A program made the position numbers and the translations under genes. From Candidatus Poseidoniaceae archaeon (GTDB lineage Archaea > Thermoplasmatota > Poseidoniia > Poseidoniales > Poseidoniaceae): DNA of 5,993 nt. This document shows positions 1 through 5,993 of this stretch, in pieces. How positions within the stretch are numbered: the first letter of the stretch is position 1; the number at the start of each line of letters is the position of its first letter. Below the pieces are notes generated by a model. It was not told the origin of the DNA. It worked only from the letters and a program-made list of their open reading frames with translations, and did not search any database. The stretch covers positions 1 through 5,993 of the forward strand of contig JAPKCL010000102.1 in assembly GCA_028822955.1 (NCBI GenBank), read 5' to 3'.

Positions 1-338
1 CCCAAACGTCCTTGCCGAGAAGGGCGTTGCATGATGGTAGCATACTTTGCTTCAAAAGCTGCTTTCAAATCAATTTCCATTGCTAAGGAGTGGCCCATCA
101 GCAACAGAAGAATATCGGCCATTTCTTCTGCACAGTCTGCAAGTGGTTTTCCTTTGGTCACCGCTGCTGCAAATTCGCCTAATTCTTCAACAGTAAGGGC
201 AATTCTATAGCCCATCTCGTGCCCGTTATTTTCTTCGAACTTGTGCTTATCATGAAACACTGCAATTTTTTTCATCATCGTTTCCCATTCATTCTGTGCC
301 TCATGGGCCATCCACTGGTCAACTGACATTCCTTCCAT
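1..338 (-). CDS. MazG-like nucleotide pyrophosphohydrolase, 3' end cut by window edge
   Basis: The visible 112 codons encode a small, probably all-alpha protein of the MazG-like NTP pyrophosphohydrolase superfamily. Such enzymes hydrolyse (d)NTPs to the monophosphate and pyrophosphate, usually as cytoplasmic nucleotide-pool cleaners. The two-part metal-binding signature is present: E-E-L-G-E at residues 51-55 (E52 and E55) and E-E-M-A-D at 71-75 (E72 and D75), followed by a hydrophobic helix I-L-L-L-L-M-G-H. This matches the ExxE...ExxD magnesium site of the family. The end (A-K-Y-A-T-I-M-Q-R-P-S-R-Q-G-R) resembles the usual basic C-terminus, so probably only a few residues are missing. The ATG at 338 is chosen as the first in-frame Met; Met4 (ATG at 329) is an alternative. 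Neither has a well-placed Shine-Dalgarno. The gene lies 45 bp after the oxidoreductase stop and probably shares its transcript. The exact nucleotide substrate cannot be read from the sequence. Confidence 0.85.
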   Translation of the reverse strand, partial: MEGMSVDQWMAHEAQNEWETMMKKIAVFHDKHKFEENNGHEMGYRIALTVEELGEFAAAVTKGKPLADCAEEMADILLLLMGHSLAMEIDLKAAFEAKYATIMQRPSRQGRL

Positions 339-383
339 ACACGATGATTCGTGAGACCGGACATTATGCCTTCGGTGTAAAAG

Positions 384-1478
384 TCAATTCCCACCAACGA
401 CAAAATCTTTCCAGCGCTTCATGTATTCAACAAAAACTGGGCTCAAGTCTGCATCCAGTAAATGCTGTTCGCTAAACGGTGGACGTTCTGGTGAATAGTC
501 AGGGTCGCCAAGGTGCATTGGCCAATCGGGGTGAGCAATCGCGACTCGGGCGACACCAACCAAATCTGCACCTTCATCCATAAGCCATTCTGCGTCTATA
601 GAAGACCATACAGCACCGGTTGAGAGCAGTGGAATATGTGCAGGAATAACATCATCGAATCGCTTGGTCAGACTCGGACCGTCTTCATCACCCTCAACCC
701 CTTGGAATACATCCCAGCATGAAATGTGGAGCATATCGATGTCCATTTCACACAAGATTCCGGCAAGTTCGAGACTTTCATGCAAGAAGATTCCTGCCTT
801 TTCAATGATGGGCGAGATACGAACTGCAAGAATGAAGTCAGGGCCAGTTACTTGTCGTACGGAAGTGATCATGTCACGCAAGAACTTGCTTCGACCCAGT
901 AAATCACCACCCCAGACATCATCACGCCGATTGGTTATACTTCCAAGGAATTGGCAAATAAGATACGAATGGGCGCCGTGCAATTCAACACCATCAAAAC
1001 CTGCTTTTTGGCAACGAAGTGCTGCATCTGTAAATGATTGTATCATTTCAAGCACTTCATCATGCGTTAATGCTCGAGTGTACAAACCATCCATTCCGGC
1101 CTCAGTGTTTTCGCTGGCAGAGACGGGTTGAACCTGATTCAGAGATTGTGGAGCACGCATGCCACCGTGAAATATTTGAGCGAGACTCAAGGTGCCAGTT
1201 GCTTTTAATTGCGTAGCCATATCTGTAAGGCCGGGGAGTTGATGGTCACCCCATACACCCATCTCTCCGTCCCAGCCACGCCCGTGTTCAGTGACGTTGG
1301 CTGCAGCAGTTGTAGTGATTGCAAATCCATCTTTCGCTCTGCGAACCAACCATTTGATTTCTTCATCGGAAAGTGTGCCGTCTTCATTGCTTTGTTTGTT
1401 CGTCATAGCAGCAAGTACGCTACGGTTCGCCATGACATGCCCCGTTCGAGGAAGTGTAAATTGACTCGATGGGTCCAT
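384..1478 (-). CDS. Old Yellow Enzyme family FMN-dependent oxidoreductase (NADH:flavin oxidoreductase / ene-reductase)
   Basis: A 364-residue single-domain FMN TIM barrel. Family members take electrons from NAD(P)H and typically reduce activated C=C bonds; the natural substrate is unknown. Residues 16-26 (M-A-N-R-S-V-L-A-A-M-T) match the first FMN-binding strand (KNRivmaPMT). Q-I-F-H-G-G at 101-106 is the second flavin motif. G-F-D-G-V-E-L-H-G-A-H-S-Y-L at 160-173 carries the substrate-binding His pair H167/H170 and the likely proton donor Y172, followed by T-N-R-R-D-D-V-W-G-G. S-T-G-A-V at 286-290 and G-V-A-R at 308-311 form the phosphate-binding end. There is no C-terminal Fe-S/NAD domain, so it is not a full 2,4-dienoyl-CoA reductase. 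It most resembles, from memory, the shorter OYE-like subgroup common in Firmicutes. In the HxGR motif the usual Arg position holds Met107, with Arg next to it. An open frame continues upstream to 1763, but homology begins near residue 6 and the upstream part lies antisense-free inside the transporter gene in another frame, so the ATG at 1478 is used. The gap to the transporter stop is 58 bp. Confidence 0.9.
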   Translation of the reverse strand: MDPSSQFTLPRTGHVMANRSVLAAMTNKQSNEDGTLSDEEIKWLVRRAKDGFAITTTAAANVTEHGRGWDGEMGVWGDHQLPGLTDMATQLKATGTLSLAQIFHGGMRAPQSLNQVQPVSASENTEAGMDGLYTRALTHDEVLEMIQSFTDAALRCQKAGFDGVELHGAHSYLICQFLGSITNRRDDVWGGDLLGRSKFLRDMITSVRQVTGPDFILAVRISPIIEKAGIFLHESLELAGILCEMDIDMLHISCWDVFQGVEGDEDGPSLTKRFDDVIPAHIPLLSTGAVWSSIDAEWLMDEGADLVGVARVAIAHPDWPMHLGDPDYSPERPPFSEQHLLDADLSPVFVEYMKRWKDFVVGGN

Positions 1479-1536
1479 GCTTGAAGCAAGAACTGCACCT
1501 TTTTCATGCTTCGCATGTTTCAAACTGATGAGATGG

Positions 1537-3918
1537 TTATTCGGATTCTTCTTGGTTGAGGTAACCAGGTTCTGCTTTGGCAGGGAGCAGACGGTCAAGC
1601 CATTTTGGTGACCACCAGTTCCACTTACCCATGAGACGCATTGTCGCTGGAACAACCAGTGCACGGACAATGGTTGCATCGAGAAGAATTGCAAGGGCCA
1701 AACCAAATCCAATTTGCTTGAGAATAATGATTGAAGACAAACCAAATGCGCTGAAAACAACAACCATGATAGCAGCTGCTCCAGTGATCAGGCGACCGGT
1801 CTTTTGCAATCCATTAGCAACAGCAAGTGTATTGTCGCCTGTTCGTTCCCATTCTTCATGGATACGTGAAAGCATCAAGACTTCATAGTCCATTGATAAT
1901 CCAAAGACAATACAAAACATGATGACAGGATTTGTAGCCTCAATTGGCTGGGGAGTAAAGTTGAGCAGATCTGCCCCATAACCCCATTGGAAAACAAAGA
2001 CCAACATTCCGAACGATGCTGAAATCGAGAGAATATTCATCACGATAGCCTTGATTGGAATAATGACACTGCGGACTTGAATGAAAATCAATATAATGGT
2101 TGAGATGAGAATAAAAGCCAGTGCAATAGGGAGATTATCTTGAATGGCCCAAAGCGTGTCGAGACTGTAGGCAGCAAAGCCTGCAACCTTGAGTGAGGAA
2201 TCATCACCGATAATCAGGAGGGTCGTGAAATCATCTCGGTCTTCACGGAGGTCTGCTACGAACTCATGGCTTTCCTTACTCGTGCTTGGCCCATCAATAG
2301 CGTACACCACGTAGGTGACATCACCAGAGATGAACTGCTGGCGAAGATATTCACGTGTGGCGTTTTGTTCTGGTGTGAGGTATTCAGCAGGTGTTGACCA
2401 AAACTGAACCACACTTGATTCGTTCATATCGATCTGCGGTAATGCATAGCCAAAAGCCTCGACAATTCGTTCATCTTCAACTTGTGTGACCATCCAGCGA
2501 TGCATTTGACGCAGATTCGATTCATTCAACGGGTCAGTTCCATCAAAGTCAATCACGACAATAGCAGCATTCGAGGTGCTTTGAGGCCATAGAGAATCAA
2601 TATGGTCAAGTCCAAGTCGTGATTCATCATCTGGAGGGAGAGCATCACGATTCGCAAGAGAGAATTCAGCTTGGAAGAAGGGCAAACCTGCACCAAGCAA
2701 GAGGATGAGTGTTGGAATCAAGACCGCCCAAGGCCGGTCCATCACTGTGTTTGCGATTCGAGACCATATGCCATCCTCGCCATTCTCTTCAATCTTGAAC
2801 GAGAAGGGGAGTTTTCGACCTGTATTGATTCGAGGACCGAGAATTGCTAAAACTGCAGGCAAAACAATGAGAGAATAGATCATTGCAATGGTAACGGCTA
2901 AAGTTCCACCAATGCCCAGACTTGGCAAACTGGTATTGGCGAAGAACAACATCCCCATTAATCCAATAGCAACGGTTACACCGCTGAAAAAGACTGCTTT
3001 ACCCGCAGTAGCAACGGTCATTGCAGTGGCTGTGCGAATATTGTCTGGGTCACGTCCCATCTCTTCTCTGAACCGATTGACAAGGAAGAGTGAATAGTCA
3101 ATCGACACACCAATTCCAATCAGTGAAATGATATTGACGGCATATTGTGTTACATCCGTGACATTGGATAACCAAATGGTAACTCCCATGGCAGAGAGTA
3201 CGGTAAGGATACCAACTCCAACTGGCAAGAGGGCTGCGATAAGCGTTCCAAAAACAATGGCAAGAATGATGAGTGAAAGTGGACCCGAAACAAGTTCTGC
3301 CTTGACAAGGTCTTCTTGGATTCGGTTATCAAAAGTGAATTCAATGGCTGTTTTGTCGGTTCTCCAAGCATCGAACTGGCTATCGATTTCTACCGATTCC
3401 CAATGTTCTGAATAGAGAACTTTGGCATCTTTGCGTGACATGTTGAAGACGACCTTATTCTGTGCCCAAAATCCATCTTCATTCTCTAAAGTGAACTCAT
3501 CACGTTCATCACCTGTCGTCTCCCACGAGTACTCTATAGAAACATCTGCTAATTGAGCAAAATCAGCAAGGGCATCCTGTACTTCTTGTTGCCAAATCTC
3601 AGAGGTATCATTGAGGGTGGAATGGCGAACCAAGTAAACAAAACCTTGAGCACTTTCAGAATCGCCTCCGTCATCGCTAAATGCATCGTTCATAGTCGAA
3701 ATGGCTTCGACTGACTCGAGGTCACCTTCTCCCCAAGCCTCGGACCAATCCGGTCCCATAGCCATCAAAGAGGCCATCCCTAAGCAGGCAAGAATACCAA
3801 ACGCAAAGACTTGTTTTCGATAATCATAGGTGAATTCACCGAGTTTGTAGAACGCCCGGCCTTCGAACATTCGAGAGTCTGTGGAGGATTCCATTGTGTC
3901 TTGGCGGTATGATACCAT
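1537..3918 (-). CDS. MMPL family RND-superfamily transporter
   Basis: A 793-residue integral membrane protein with the duplicated RND/MMPL layout: one membrane segment near 36-55, an external loop about 56-210, five segments about 212-361, then a second half with a segment near 396-415, a loop about 416-592 and five segments about 593-760. This gives 12 predicted helices in two sets of six. G-V-S-I-D-Y-S-L-F-L-V-N-R-F-R-E-E (270-286) and G-L-S-M-D-Y-E-V-L-M-L-S-R (673-685) are the twin family motifs. Each holds an Asp-Tyr pair (D274/Y275 and D677/Y678), which in mycobacterial MmpL3 forms the proton relay. The C-terminal L-L-D-A-T-I-V-R-A-L-V-V-P-A-T-M (745-760) is also classic. MMPL proteins export lipids or other hydrophobic compounds in bacteria; the substrate here is unknown. 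The ATG at 3918 is the first in frame; Met9 and Met17 are possible alternatives and all lie before the first helix. No Shine-Dalgarno is visible. The gene follows the lipoprotein gene after 157 bp and probably leads a unit with the two genes behind it. Confidence 0.93.
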   Translation of the reverse strand: MVSYRQDTMESSTDSRMFEGRAFYKLGEFTYDYRKQVFAFGILACLGMASLMAMGPDWSEAWGEGDLESVEAISTMNDAFSDDGGDSESAQGFVYLVRHSTLNDTSEIWQQEVQDALADFAQLADVSIEYSWETTGDERDEFTLENEDGFWAQNKVVFNMSRKDAKVLYSEHWESVEIDSQFDAWRTDKTAIEFTFDNRIQEDLVKAELVSGPLSLIILAIVFGTLIAALLPVGVGILTVLSAMGVTIWLSNVTDVTQYAVNIISLIGIGVSIDYSLFLVNRFREEMGRDPDNIRTATAMTVATAGKAVFFSGVTVAIGLMGMLFFANTSLPSLGIGGTLAVTIAMIYSLIVLPAVLAILGPRINTGRKLPFSFKIEENGEDGIWSRIANTVMDRPWAVLIPTLILLLGAGLPFFQAEFSLANRDALPPDDESRLGLDHIDSLWPQSTSNAAIVVIDFDGTDPLNESNLRQMHRWMVTQVEDERIVEAFGYALPQIDMNESSVVQFWSTPAEYLTPEQNATREYLRQQFISGDVTYVVYAIDGPSTSKESHEFVADLREDRDDFTTLLIIGDDSSLKVAGFAAYSLDTLWAIQDNLPIALAFILISTIILIFIQVRSVIIPIKAIVMNILSISASFGMLVFVFQWGYGADLLNFTPQPIEATNPVIMFCIVFGLSMDYEVLMLSRIHEEWERTGDNTLAVANGLQKTGRLITGAAAIMVVVFSAFGLSSIIILKQIGFGLALAILLDATIVRALVVPATMRLMGKWNWWSPKWLDRLLPAKAEPGYLNQEESE
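3906..3916. promoter_or_regulatory. Perfect 11-bp palindrome overlapping the MMPL start codon
   Basis: The sequence G-G-T-A-T-G-A-T-A-C-C has 5-bp arms around a single central base. It begins within the G of the transporter ATG (3916-3918) and covers codons 2-4. It could be a small operator or a weak hairpin affecting initiation, but a short palindrome like this also arises by chance and lies in coding sequence. Confidence 0.2.
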
Positions 3919-3962
3919 TTATCAATAGATGTTTTGACCGATGTGAACGAAAAGAATAGTAT

Positions 3963-3978
3963 TGTCAAGAGATGTCAA
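3963..3978 (-). repeat. Direct repeat TTGACA x2 with 10-bp period upstream of the MMPL gene
   Basis: On the minus strand the hexamer T-T-G-A-C-A occurs at 3978-3973 and again at 3968-3963, so the copies start exactly 10 bp apart, about one helical turn. They lie 44-60 bp upstream of the transporter start codon, where a promoter or regulator site would be expected. A TTGACA hexamer also resembles a bacterial -35 box, but I see no convincing -10 partner at the right distance, and no clear archaeal TATA box placed for a leaderless transcript. The repeat itself is certain; its function is a guess. Confidence 0.35.
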
Positions 3979-4010
3979 ATGATTCACAAGAAGTTTGCCA
4001 TATTGTCGCT

Positions 4011-4047
4011 TAAAAAACAAATATCTGGGCCGATATGTATGGGCCAG
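4011..4047 (-). terminator. Probable terminator of the lipoprotein gene: imperfect hairpin plus T-rich tract
   Basis: Starting 28 bp after the lipoprotein stop codon, the minus strand has C-T-G-G-C-C-C, a 9-base spacer and G-G-C-C-C-A-G (4025-4047). Six of seven arm positions pair, with one internal C-C mismatch. Five bases later comes T-T-T-G-T-T-T-T-T-T (4012-4021). In bacteria this layout would read as an intrinsic terminator; in archaea the T-rich tract alone can suffice. It sits between the lipoprotein gene and the transporter gene, which suggests that the two are transcribed separately or only partly coupled. Confidence 0.5.
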
Positions 4048-4075
4048 TATAAGAGGCACAGCGTTGGAAACACTC

Positions 4076-5920
4076 TCATGCATTCCAATAGGTCATAGGG
4101 TCCCAAGTTTCACCGACTACCGGCCAACCTTGTTCGTTCCATGTGAGCGTATTTGCTTGGATGAACGCCCAAGCGATTCCATCGGTCATAGGATCTTCTT
4201 CATCGCCACCGTCAGGGTAGAAATGGTGCGTAAAGACTTGAGTTTCCCCGTATGTGAAAATTGAAGGGTGGCCTGGCCCGATATAGCCAGATGAACGGTC
4301 CATGACCAATGAGCCTCCACCTTCAAGCATTGAGACGCCGTTTGCATCAACATAGGTTCCATTGATGGTCGTTGAACGGCCAACGTAGATTTCATAGGTT
4401 GATTCCGGTCCTCCACAGCACCTGTACCAATTGACAAAGAGATAGTAGAATTCGCCTTGCTTGTGGACATAGGCAGCCTCAGTCCATGATTCCTCTCCTG
4501 CTTCTACTTCTGGGTCAAGAGGCCCGTTCGCCAGATGGACATAGGTTCCTGAAGCGCCGTTATCCCATTCTTCACCCGTGAGATGCTCACCTGTTGTGGC
4601 ATTGATTTCAGTCATCCAAATGTGTGCACCACCGTAAATAAGGTACGTTCGACCGTCATCATCGGTAAAGGTAGCAGGGTCAAGAGCAGGTGGTTCAGGT
4701 TGGTCTTGGTTCTCCTCACCGAGGGGTTGACAGAGAATTGGCGAGCCATGGTCTGTCCATACTAAGTTAGGCGCAGTTCCTGTTGCCTTGACCATTCCTA
4801 TGCATGATTCGGTTGAATCTGGATTACCCATTGCATTTCCAACTGGAACGGTATAATACAAGGTACGTGCATCTAAGAACCCTGGAGCCCAATAGGCACC
4901 ATCGTTGGAGGATACTGCTTCAGAGATCCATGCTGGTTTTTCGCTCAAGATACACTGACCTGGACTGAATGCAGTCTCATTTGGGAAAATATACCATGTT
5001 TCAAGACCGCAATTATAGCCGTCTGCTTGTTCCTTACCCGTATTGGCAATCATGAGCATTCCATCGATTTCCACAATTTCTGAAGGGTCATGTACGACCC
5101 ATTCTGCTTCAACATAGTAGTAGGTATCATCATAGTTCATGCCATTGAATACTGTTTCGAGTGAATCAAGTGTTACGGGATTGGAAGAAGGTGGAGTCTC
5201 ACCGTCATCCGGAGATTCAGTAATATCCTCAATTTCTAGAATACGCTCAGCCATCAGTGTACCAATGGCTACACACCCAGCAGGAGACGGGTGGAGTAAA
5301 TCTTCGTCATAGTACTCACGGTTACTGGGAGTAATTGCATCGCCCATATCGAAAAAGTGAACGTTGTCAAGGGTGTTCGCAAGTGCTTCATATCGAGTTT
5401 CCATTTTTTCCATGACTGCCTCACAACCGACCATGCTCTCGGAATCAGATGGAATGTCATAATAGGATGCAAGCATGACATGCTTTGCGAATGTTGATAA
5501 CTCGTTAACTAAATCCACTAAATCCCCTTGAGAGACGTCGTCTGAAACGATTGCATCAAGAACGCCAATTTCATCTTCACCACAGTATCCATCGATATCG
5601 TTTGCTCCACCATTGATGATGACCCAATCCCAATCACCTTCAACAAATTGGGTTGGAATAGGGTAACTTTCTTCGATGATTCGTGCACCGCTCTCTGCTT
5701 TATTGAGGACGCTGAAACCTGTGAGTTCGCCAACAACATCTGGGATTGTACTACCGTCTTCTCTGTTCCATTCCATGACCGAGTCACCCATTCCGAGTAA
5801 AGTCCGGTCTTCGGCATCGAAGTCAAATTCAATTTCAATTTCCTCTTCCCCACCAAAACATCCAGCTGTTGTGGAAAGGATGAGCAAGAGCGAGAAAGTC
5901 AGTGCATTGATGCGTTTCAT
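4076..5920 (-). CDS. Lipoprotein with N-terminal SGNH/GDSL esterase and C-terminal GH43 arabinanase-like domain
   Basis: A 614-residue predicted surface lipoprotein. The signal peptide ends at C21 and is followed by an acidic tether (about 22-39). The SGNH domain (about 38-232) keeps all four blocks: G-D-S at 45-47 (nucleophile S47), G78 in E-S-G-A-R, N107 in G-G-A-N-D, and D-L-L-H at 207-210 (D207, H210). A proline/acid-rich linker (about 231-248) leads to a GH43 five-bladed propeller (about 250-612). There V-H-D-P (D278, base), L-D-P-A-T-F-T-D-D-D-G (D414, pKa modulator) and W-T-E-A-A-Y-V (E481, acid) match the catalytic triad. Y-W-A-P, the C-C pair at 501-502 and G-P-G-H (H551, a calcium ligand in arabinanases) point to endo-1,5-alpha-arabinanase-like members. 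Family knowledge suggests ester (for example acetyl) removal coupled to cleavage of arabinose- or xylose-containing glycans; the actual substrate is inferred only. The ATG at 5920 gives a clean signal peptide with K2-R3; the upstream ATG at 5962 would add 14 residues before it. The stop is followed by a hairpin and T tract. Confidence 0.9.
   Translation of the reverse strand: MKRINALTFSLLLILSTTAGCFGGEEEIEIEFDFDAEDRTLLGMGDSVMEWNREDGSTIPDVVGELTGFSVLNKAESGARIIEESYPIPTQFVEGDWDWVIINGGANDIDGYCGEDEIGVLDAIVSDDVSQGDLVDLVNELSTFAKHVMLASYYDIPSDSESMVGCEAVMEKMETRYEALANTLDNVHFFDMGDAITPSNREYYDEDLLHPSPAGCVAIGTLMAERILEIEDITESPDDGETPPSSNPVTLDSLETVFNGMNYDDTYYYVEAEWVVHDPSEIVEIDGMLMIANTGKEQADGYNCGLETWYIFPNETAFSPGQCILSEKPAWISEAVSSNDGAYWAPGFLDARTLYYTVPVGNAMGNPDSTESCIGMVKATGTAPNLVWTDHGSPILCQPLGEENQDQPEPPALDPATFTDDDGRTYLIYGGAHIWMTEINATTGEHLTGEEWDNGASGTYVHLANGPLDPEVEAGEESWTEAAYVHKQGEFYYLFVNWYRCCGGPESTYEIYVGRSTTINGTYVDANGVSMLEGGGSLVMDRSSGYIGPGHPSIFTYGETQVFTHHFYPDGGDEEDPMTDGIAWAFIQANTLTWNEQGWPVVGETWDPMTYWNA
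5858..5920 (-). other. Lipoprotein signal peptide with lipobox (residues 1-21 of the SGNH-GH43 protein)
   Basis: The N-terminus has a basic start (M-K-R), a hydrophobic core (L-T-F-S-L-L-L-I-L) and a lipobox-like T-A-G-C followed by F-G-G. C21 is the predicted lipidated residue after cleavage between G20 and C21. This is what fixes the start at 5920 and places both catalytic domains outside the cell, tethered to the membrane. The A-G-C-F-G-G ending is common in euryarchaeal lipoproteins; this is a family-level resemblance from memory, not a search result. Confidence 0.85.
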
Positions 5921-5993
5921 GCTTCGGCCAACAAAGCCAATTTGATGAACATATCCATTCACTCATTTGCATTTATTCCATTTCTGCTCTTCG

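Noticed and set aside
329..338. GGAAGGA just before Met4 of the MazG-like gene as a Shine-Dalgarno
   Set aside because: It touches the second ATG with no spacer, so it cannot act as a normal ribosome binding site for that start.
664..1131. 155-codon plus-strand open frame inside the oxidoreductase gene
   Set aside because: Antisense to a clearly conserved gene, Ser/Pro/Arg-rich and domainless, as expected for a shadow frame. The other plus-strand open frames in the window are rejected for the same reason.
1505..1517. Hairpin CATGC-TTC-GCATG between the transporter and oxidoreductase genes
   Set aside because: Only a 5-bp stem with no T tract behind it on the minus strand; too weak to call a terminator or a regulator site.
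1479..1763. In-frame N-terminal extension of the oxidoreductase by 95 residues
   Set aside because: It overlaps the conserved C-terminus of the MMPL gene in another frame, shows no family similarity, and OYE homology begins just after the ATG at 1478.
3995..4264. 89-codon plus-strand open frame starting in the intergenic gap
   Set aside because: Most of it is antisense to the conserved GH43 end, and it runs through the hairpin region; no recognisable protein features.
5921..5962. Upstream start for the lipoprotein adding 14 residues
   Set aside because: It would bury the lipoprotein signal peptide behind extra residues; the ATG at 5920 gives a standard basic-hydrophobic-lipobox signal.
5970..5977. 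AT-rich AATAAATG on the minus strand as a TATA box for the lipoprotein gene
   Set aside because: It lies 50-57 bp upstream of the start with no visible BRE or conserved context, and the upstream sequence is cut by the window edge, so a promoter cannot be supported.
1..5993. CRISPR array, tRNA/rRNA, insertion sequence or attachment site
   Set aside because: No regularly spaced repeats, no RNA-gene-like segment, no transposase or terminal inverted repeats were found; almost all sequence is accounted for by four coding genes.

Overview
The window carries four genes, all on the minus strand, so transcription runs from high to low coordinates. In that order they are: (1) a lipoprotein that joins an SGNH/GDSL esterase domain to a GH43 arabinanase-like glycosidase domain (4076-5920); (2) an MMPL-type RND membrane transporter (1537-3918); (3) an Old Yellow Enzyme family FMN oxidoreductase (384-1478); (4) a small MazG-like nucleotide pyrophosphohydrolase cut by the left window edge (1-338). 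The gaps between them are 157, 58 and 45 bp. No RNA gene, CRISPR array, mobile element or plus-strand gene is supported, and no stretch over 300 bp lacks a gene.

The likely host is a planktonic marine archaeon of the Poseidoniales (Marine Group II) type, but this is an inference, not a proof. It rests on the short lipoprotein signal ending in A-G-C-F-G-G, the strongly acidic exported protein, moderate base composition, and four start codons without a convincing Shine-Dalgarno sequence. No phylogenetic marker gene is present, and a bacterial origin cannot be excluded.

The lipoprotein gene seems to be its own unit. It ends in an imperfect hairpin followed by a T-rich tract in the only sizeable intergenic gap (3919-4075). 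The same gap should hold the promoter of the MMPL gene, and it contains a TTGACA direct repeat with a 10-bp period and a perfect 11-bp palindrome over the MMPL start codon. The MMPL, oxidoreductase and MazG-like genes are close enough to share a transcript.

The lipoprotein probably trims and de-esterifies an external polysaccharide or glycoconjugate at the cell surface. The MMPL protein is a predicted proton-driven transporter of an unknown, probably hydrophobic, substrate. The last two genes look like cytoplasmic enzymes with no evident link to the first. The most noteworthy item is the esterase-glycosidase fusion, in which all expected catalytic residues are retained in both halves. I see no clear sign of an entirely new system.
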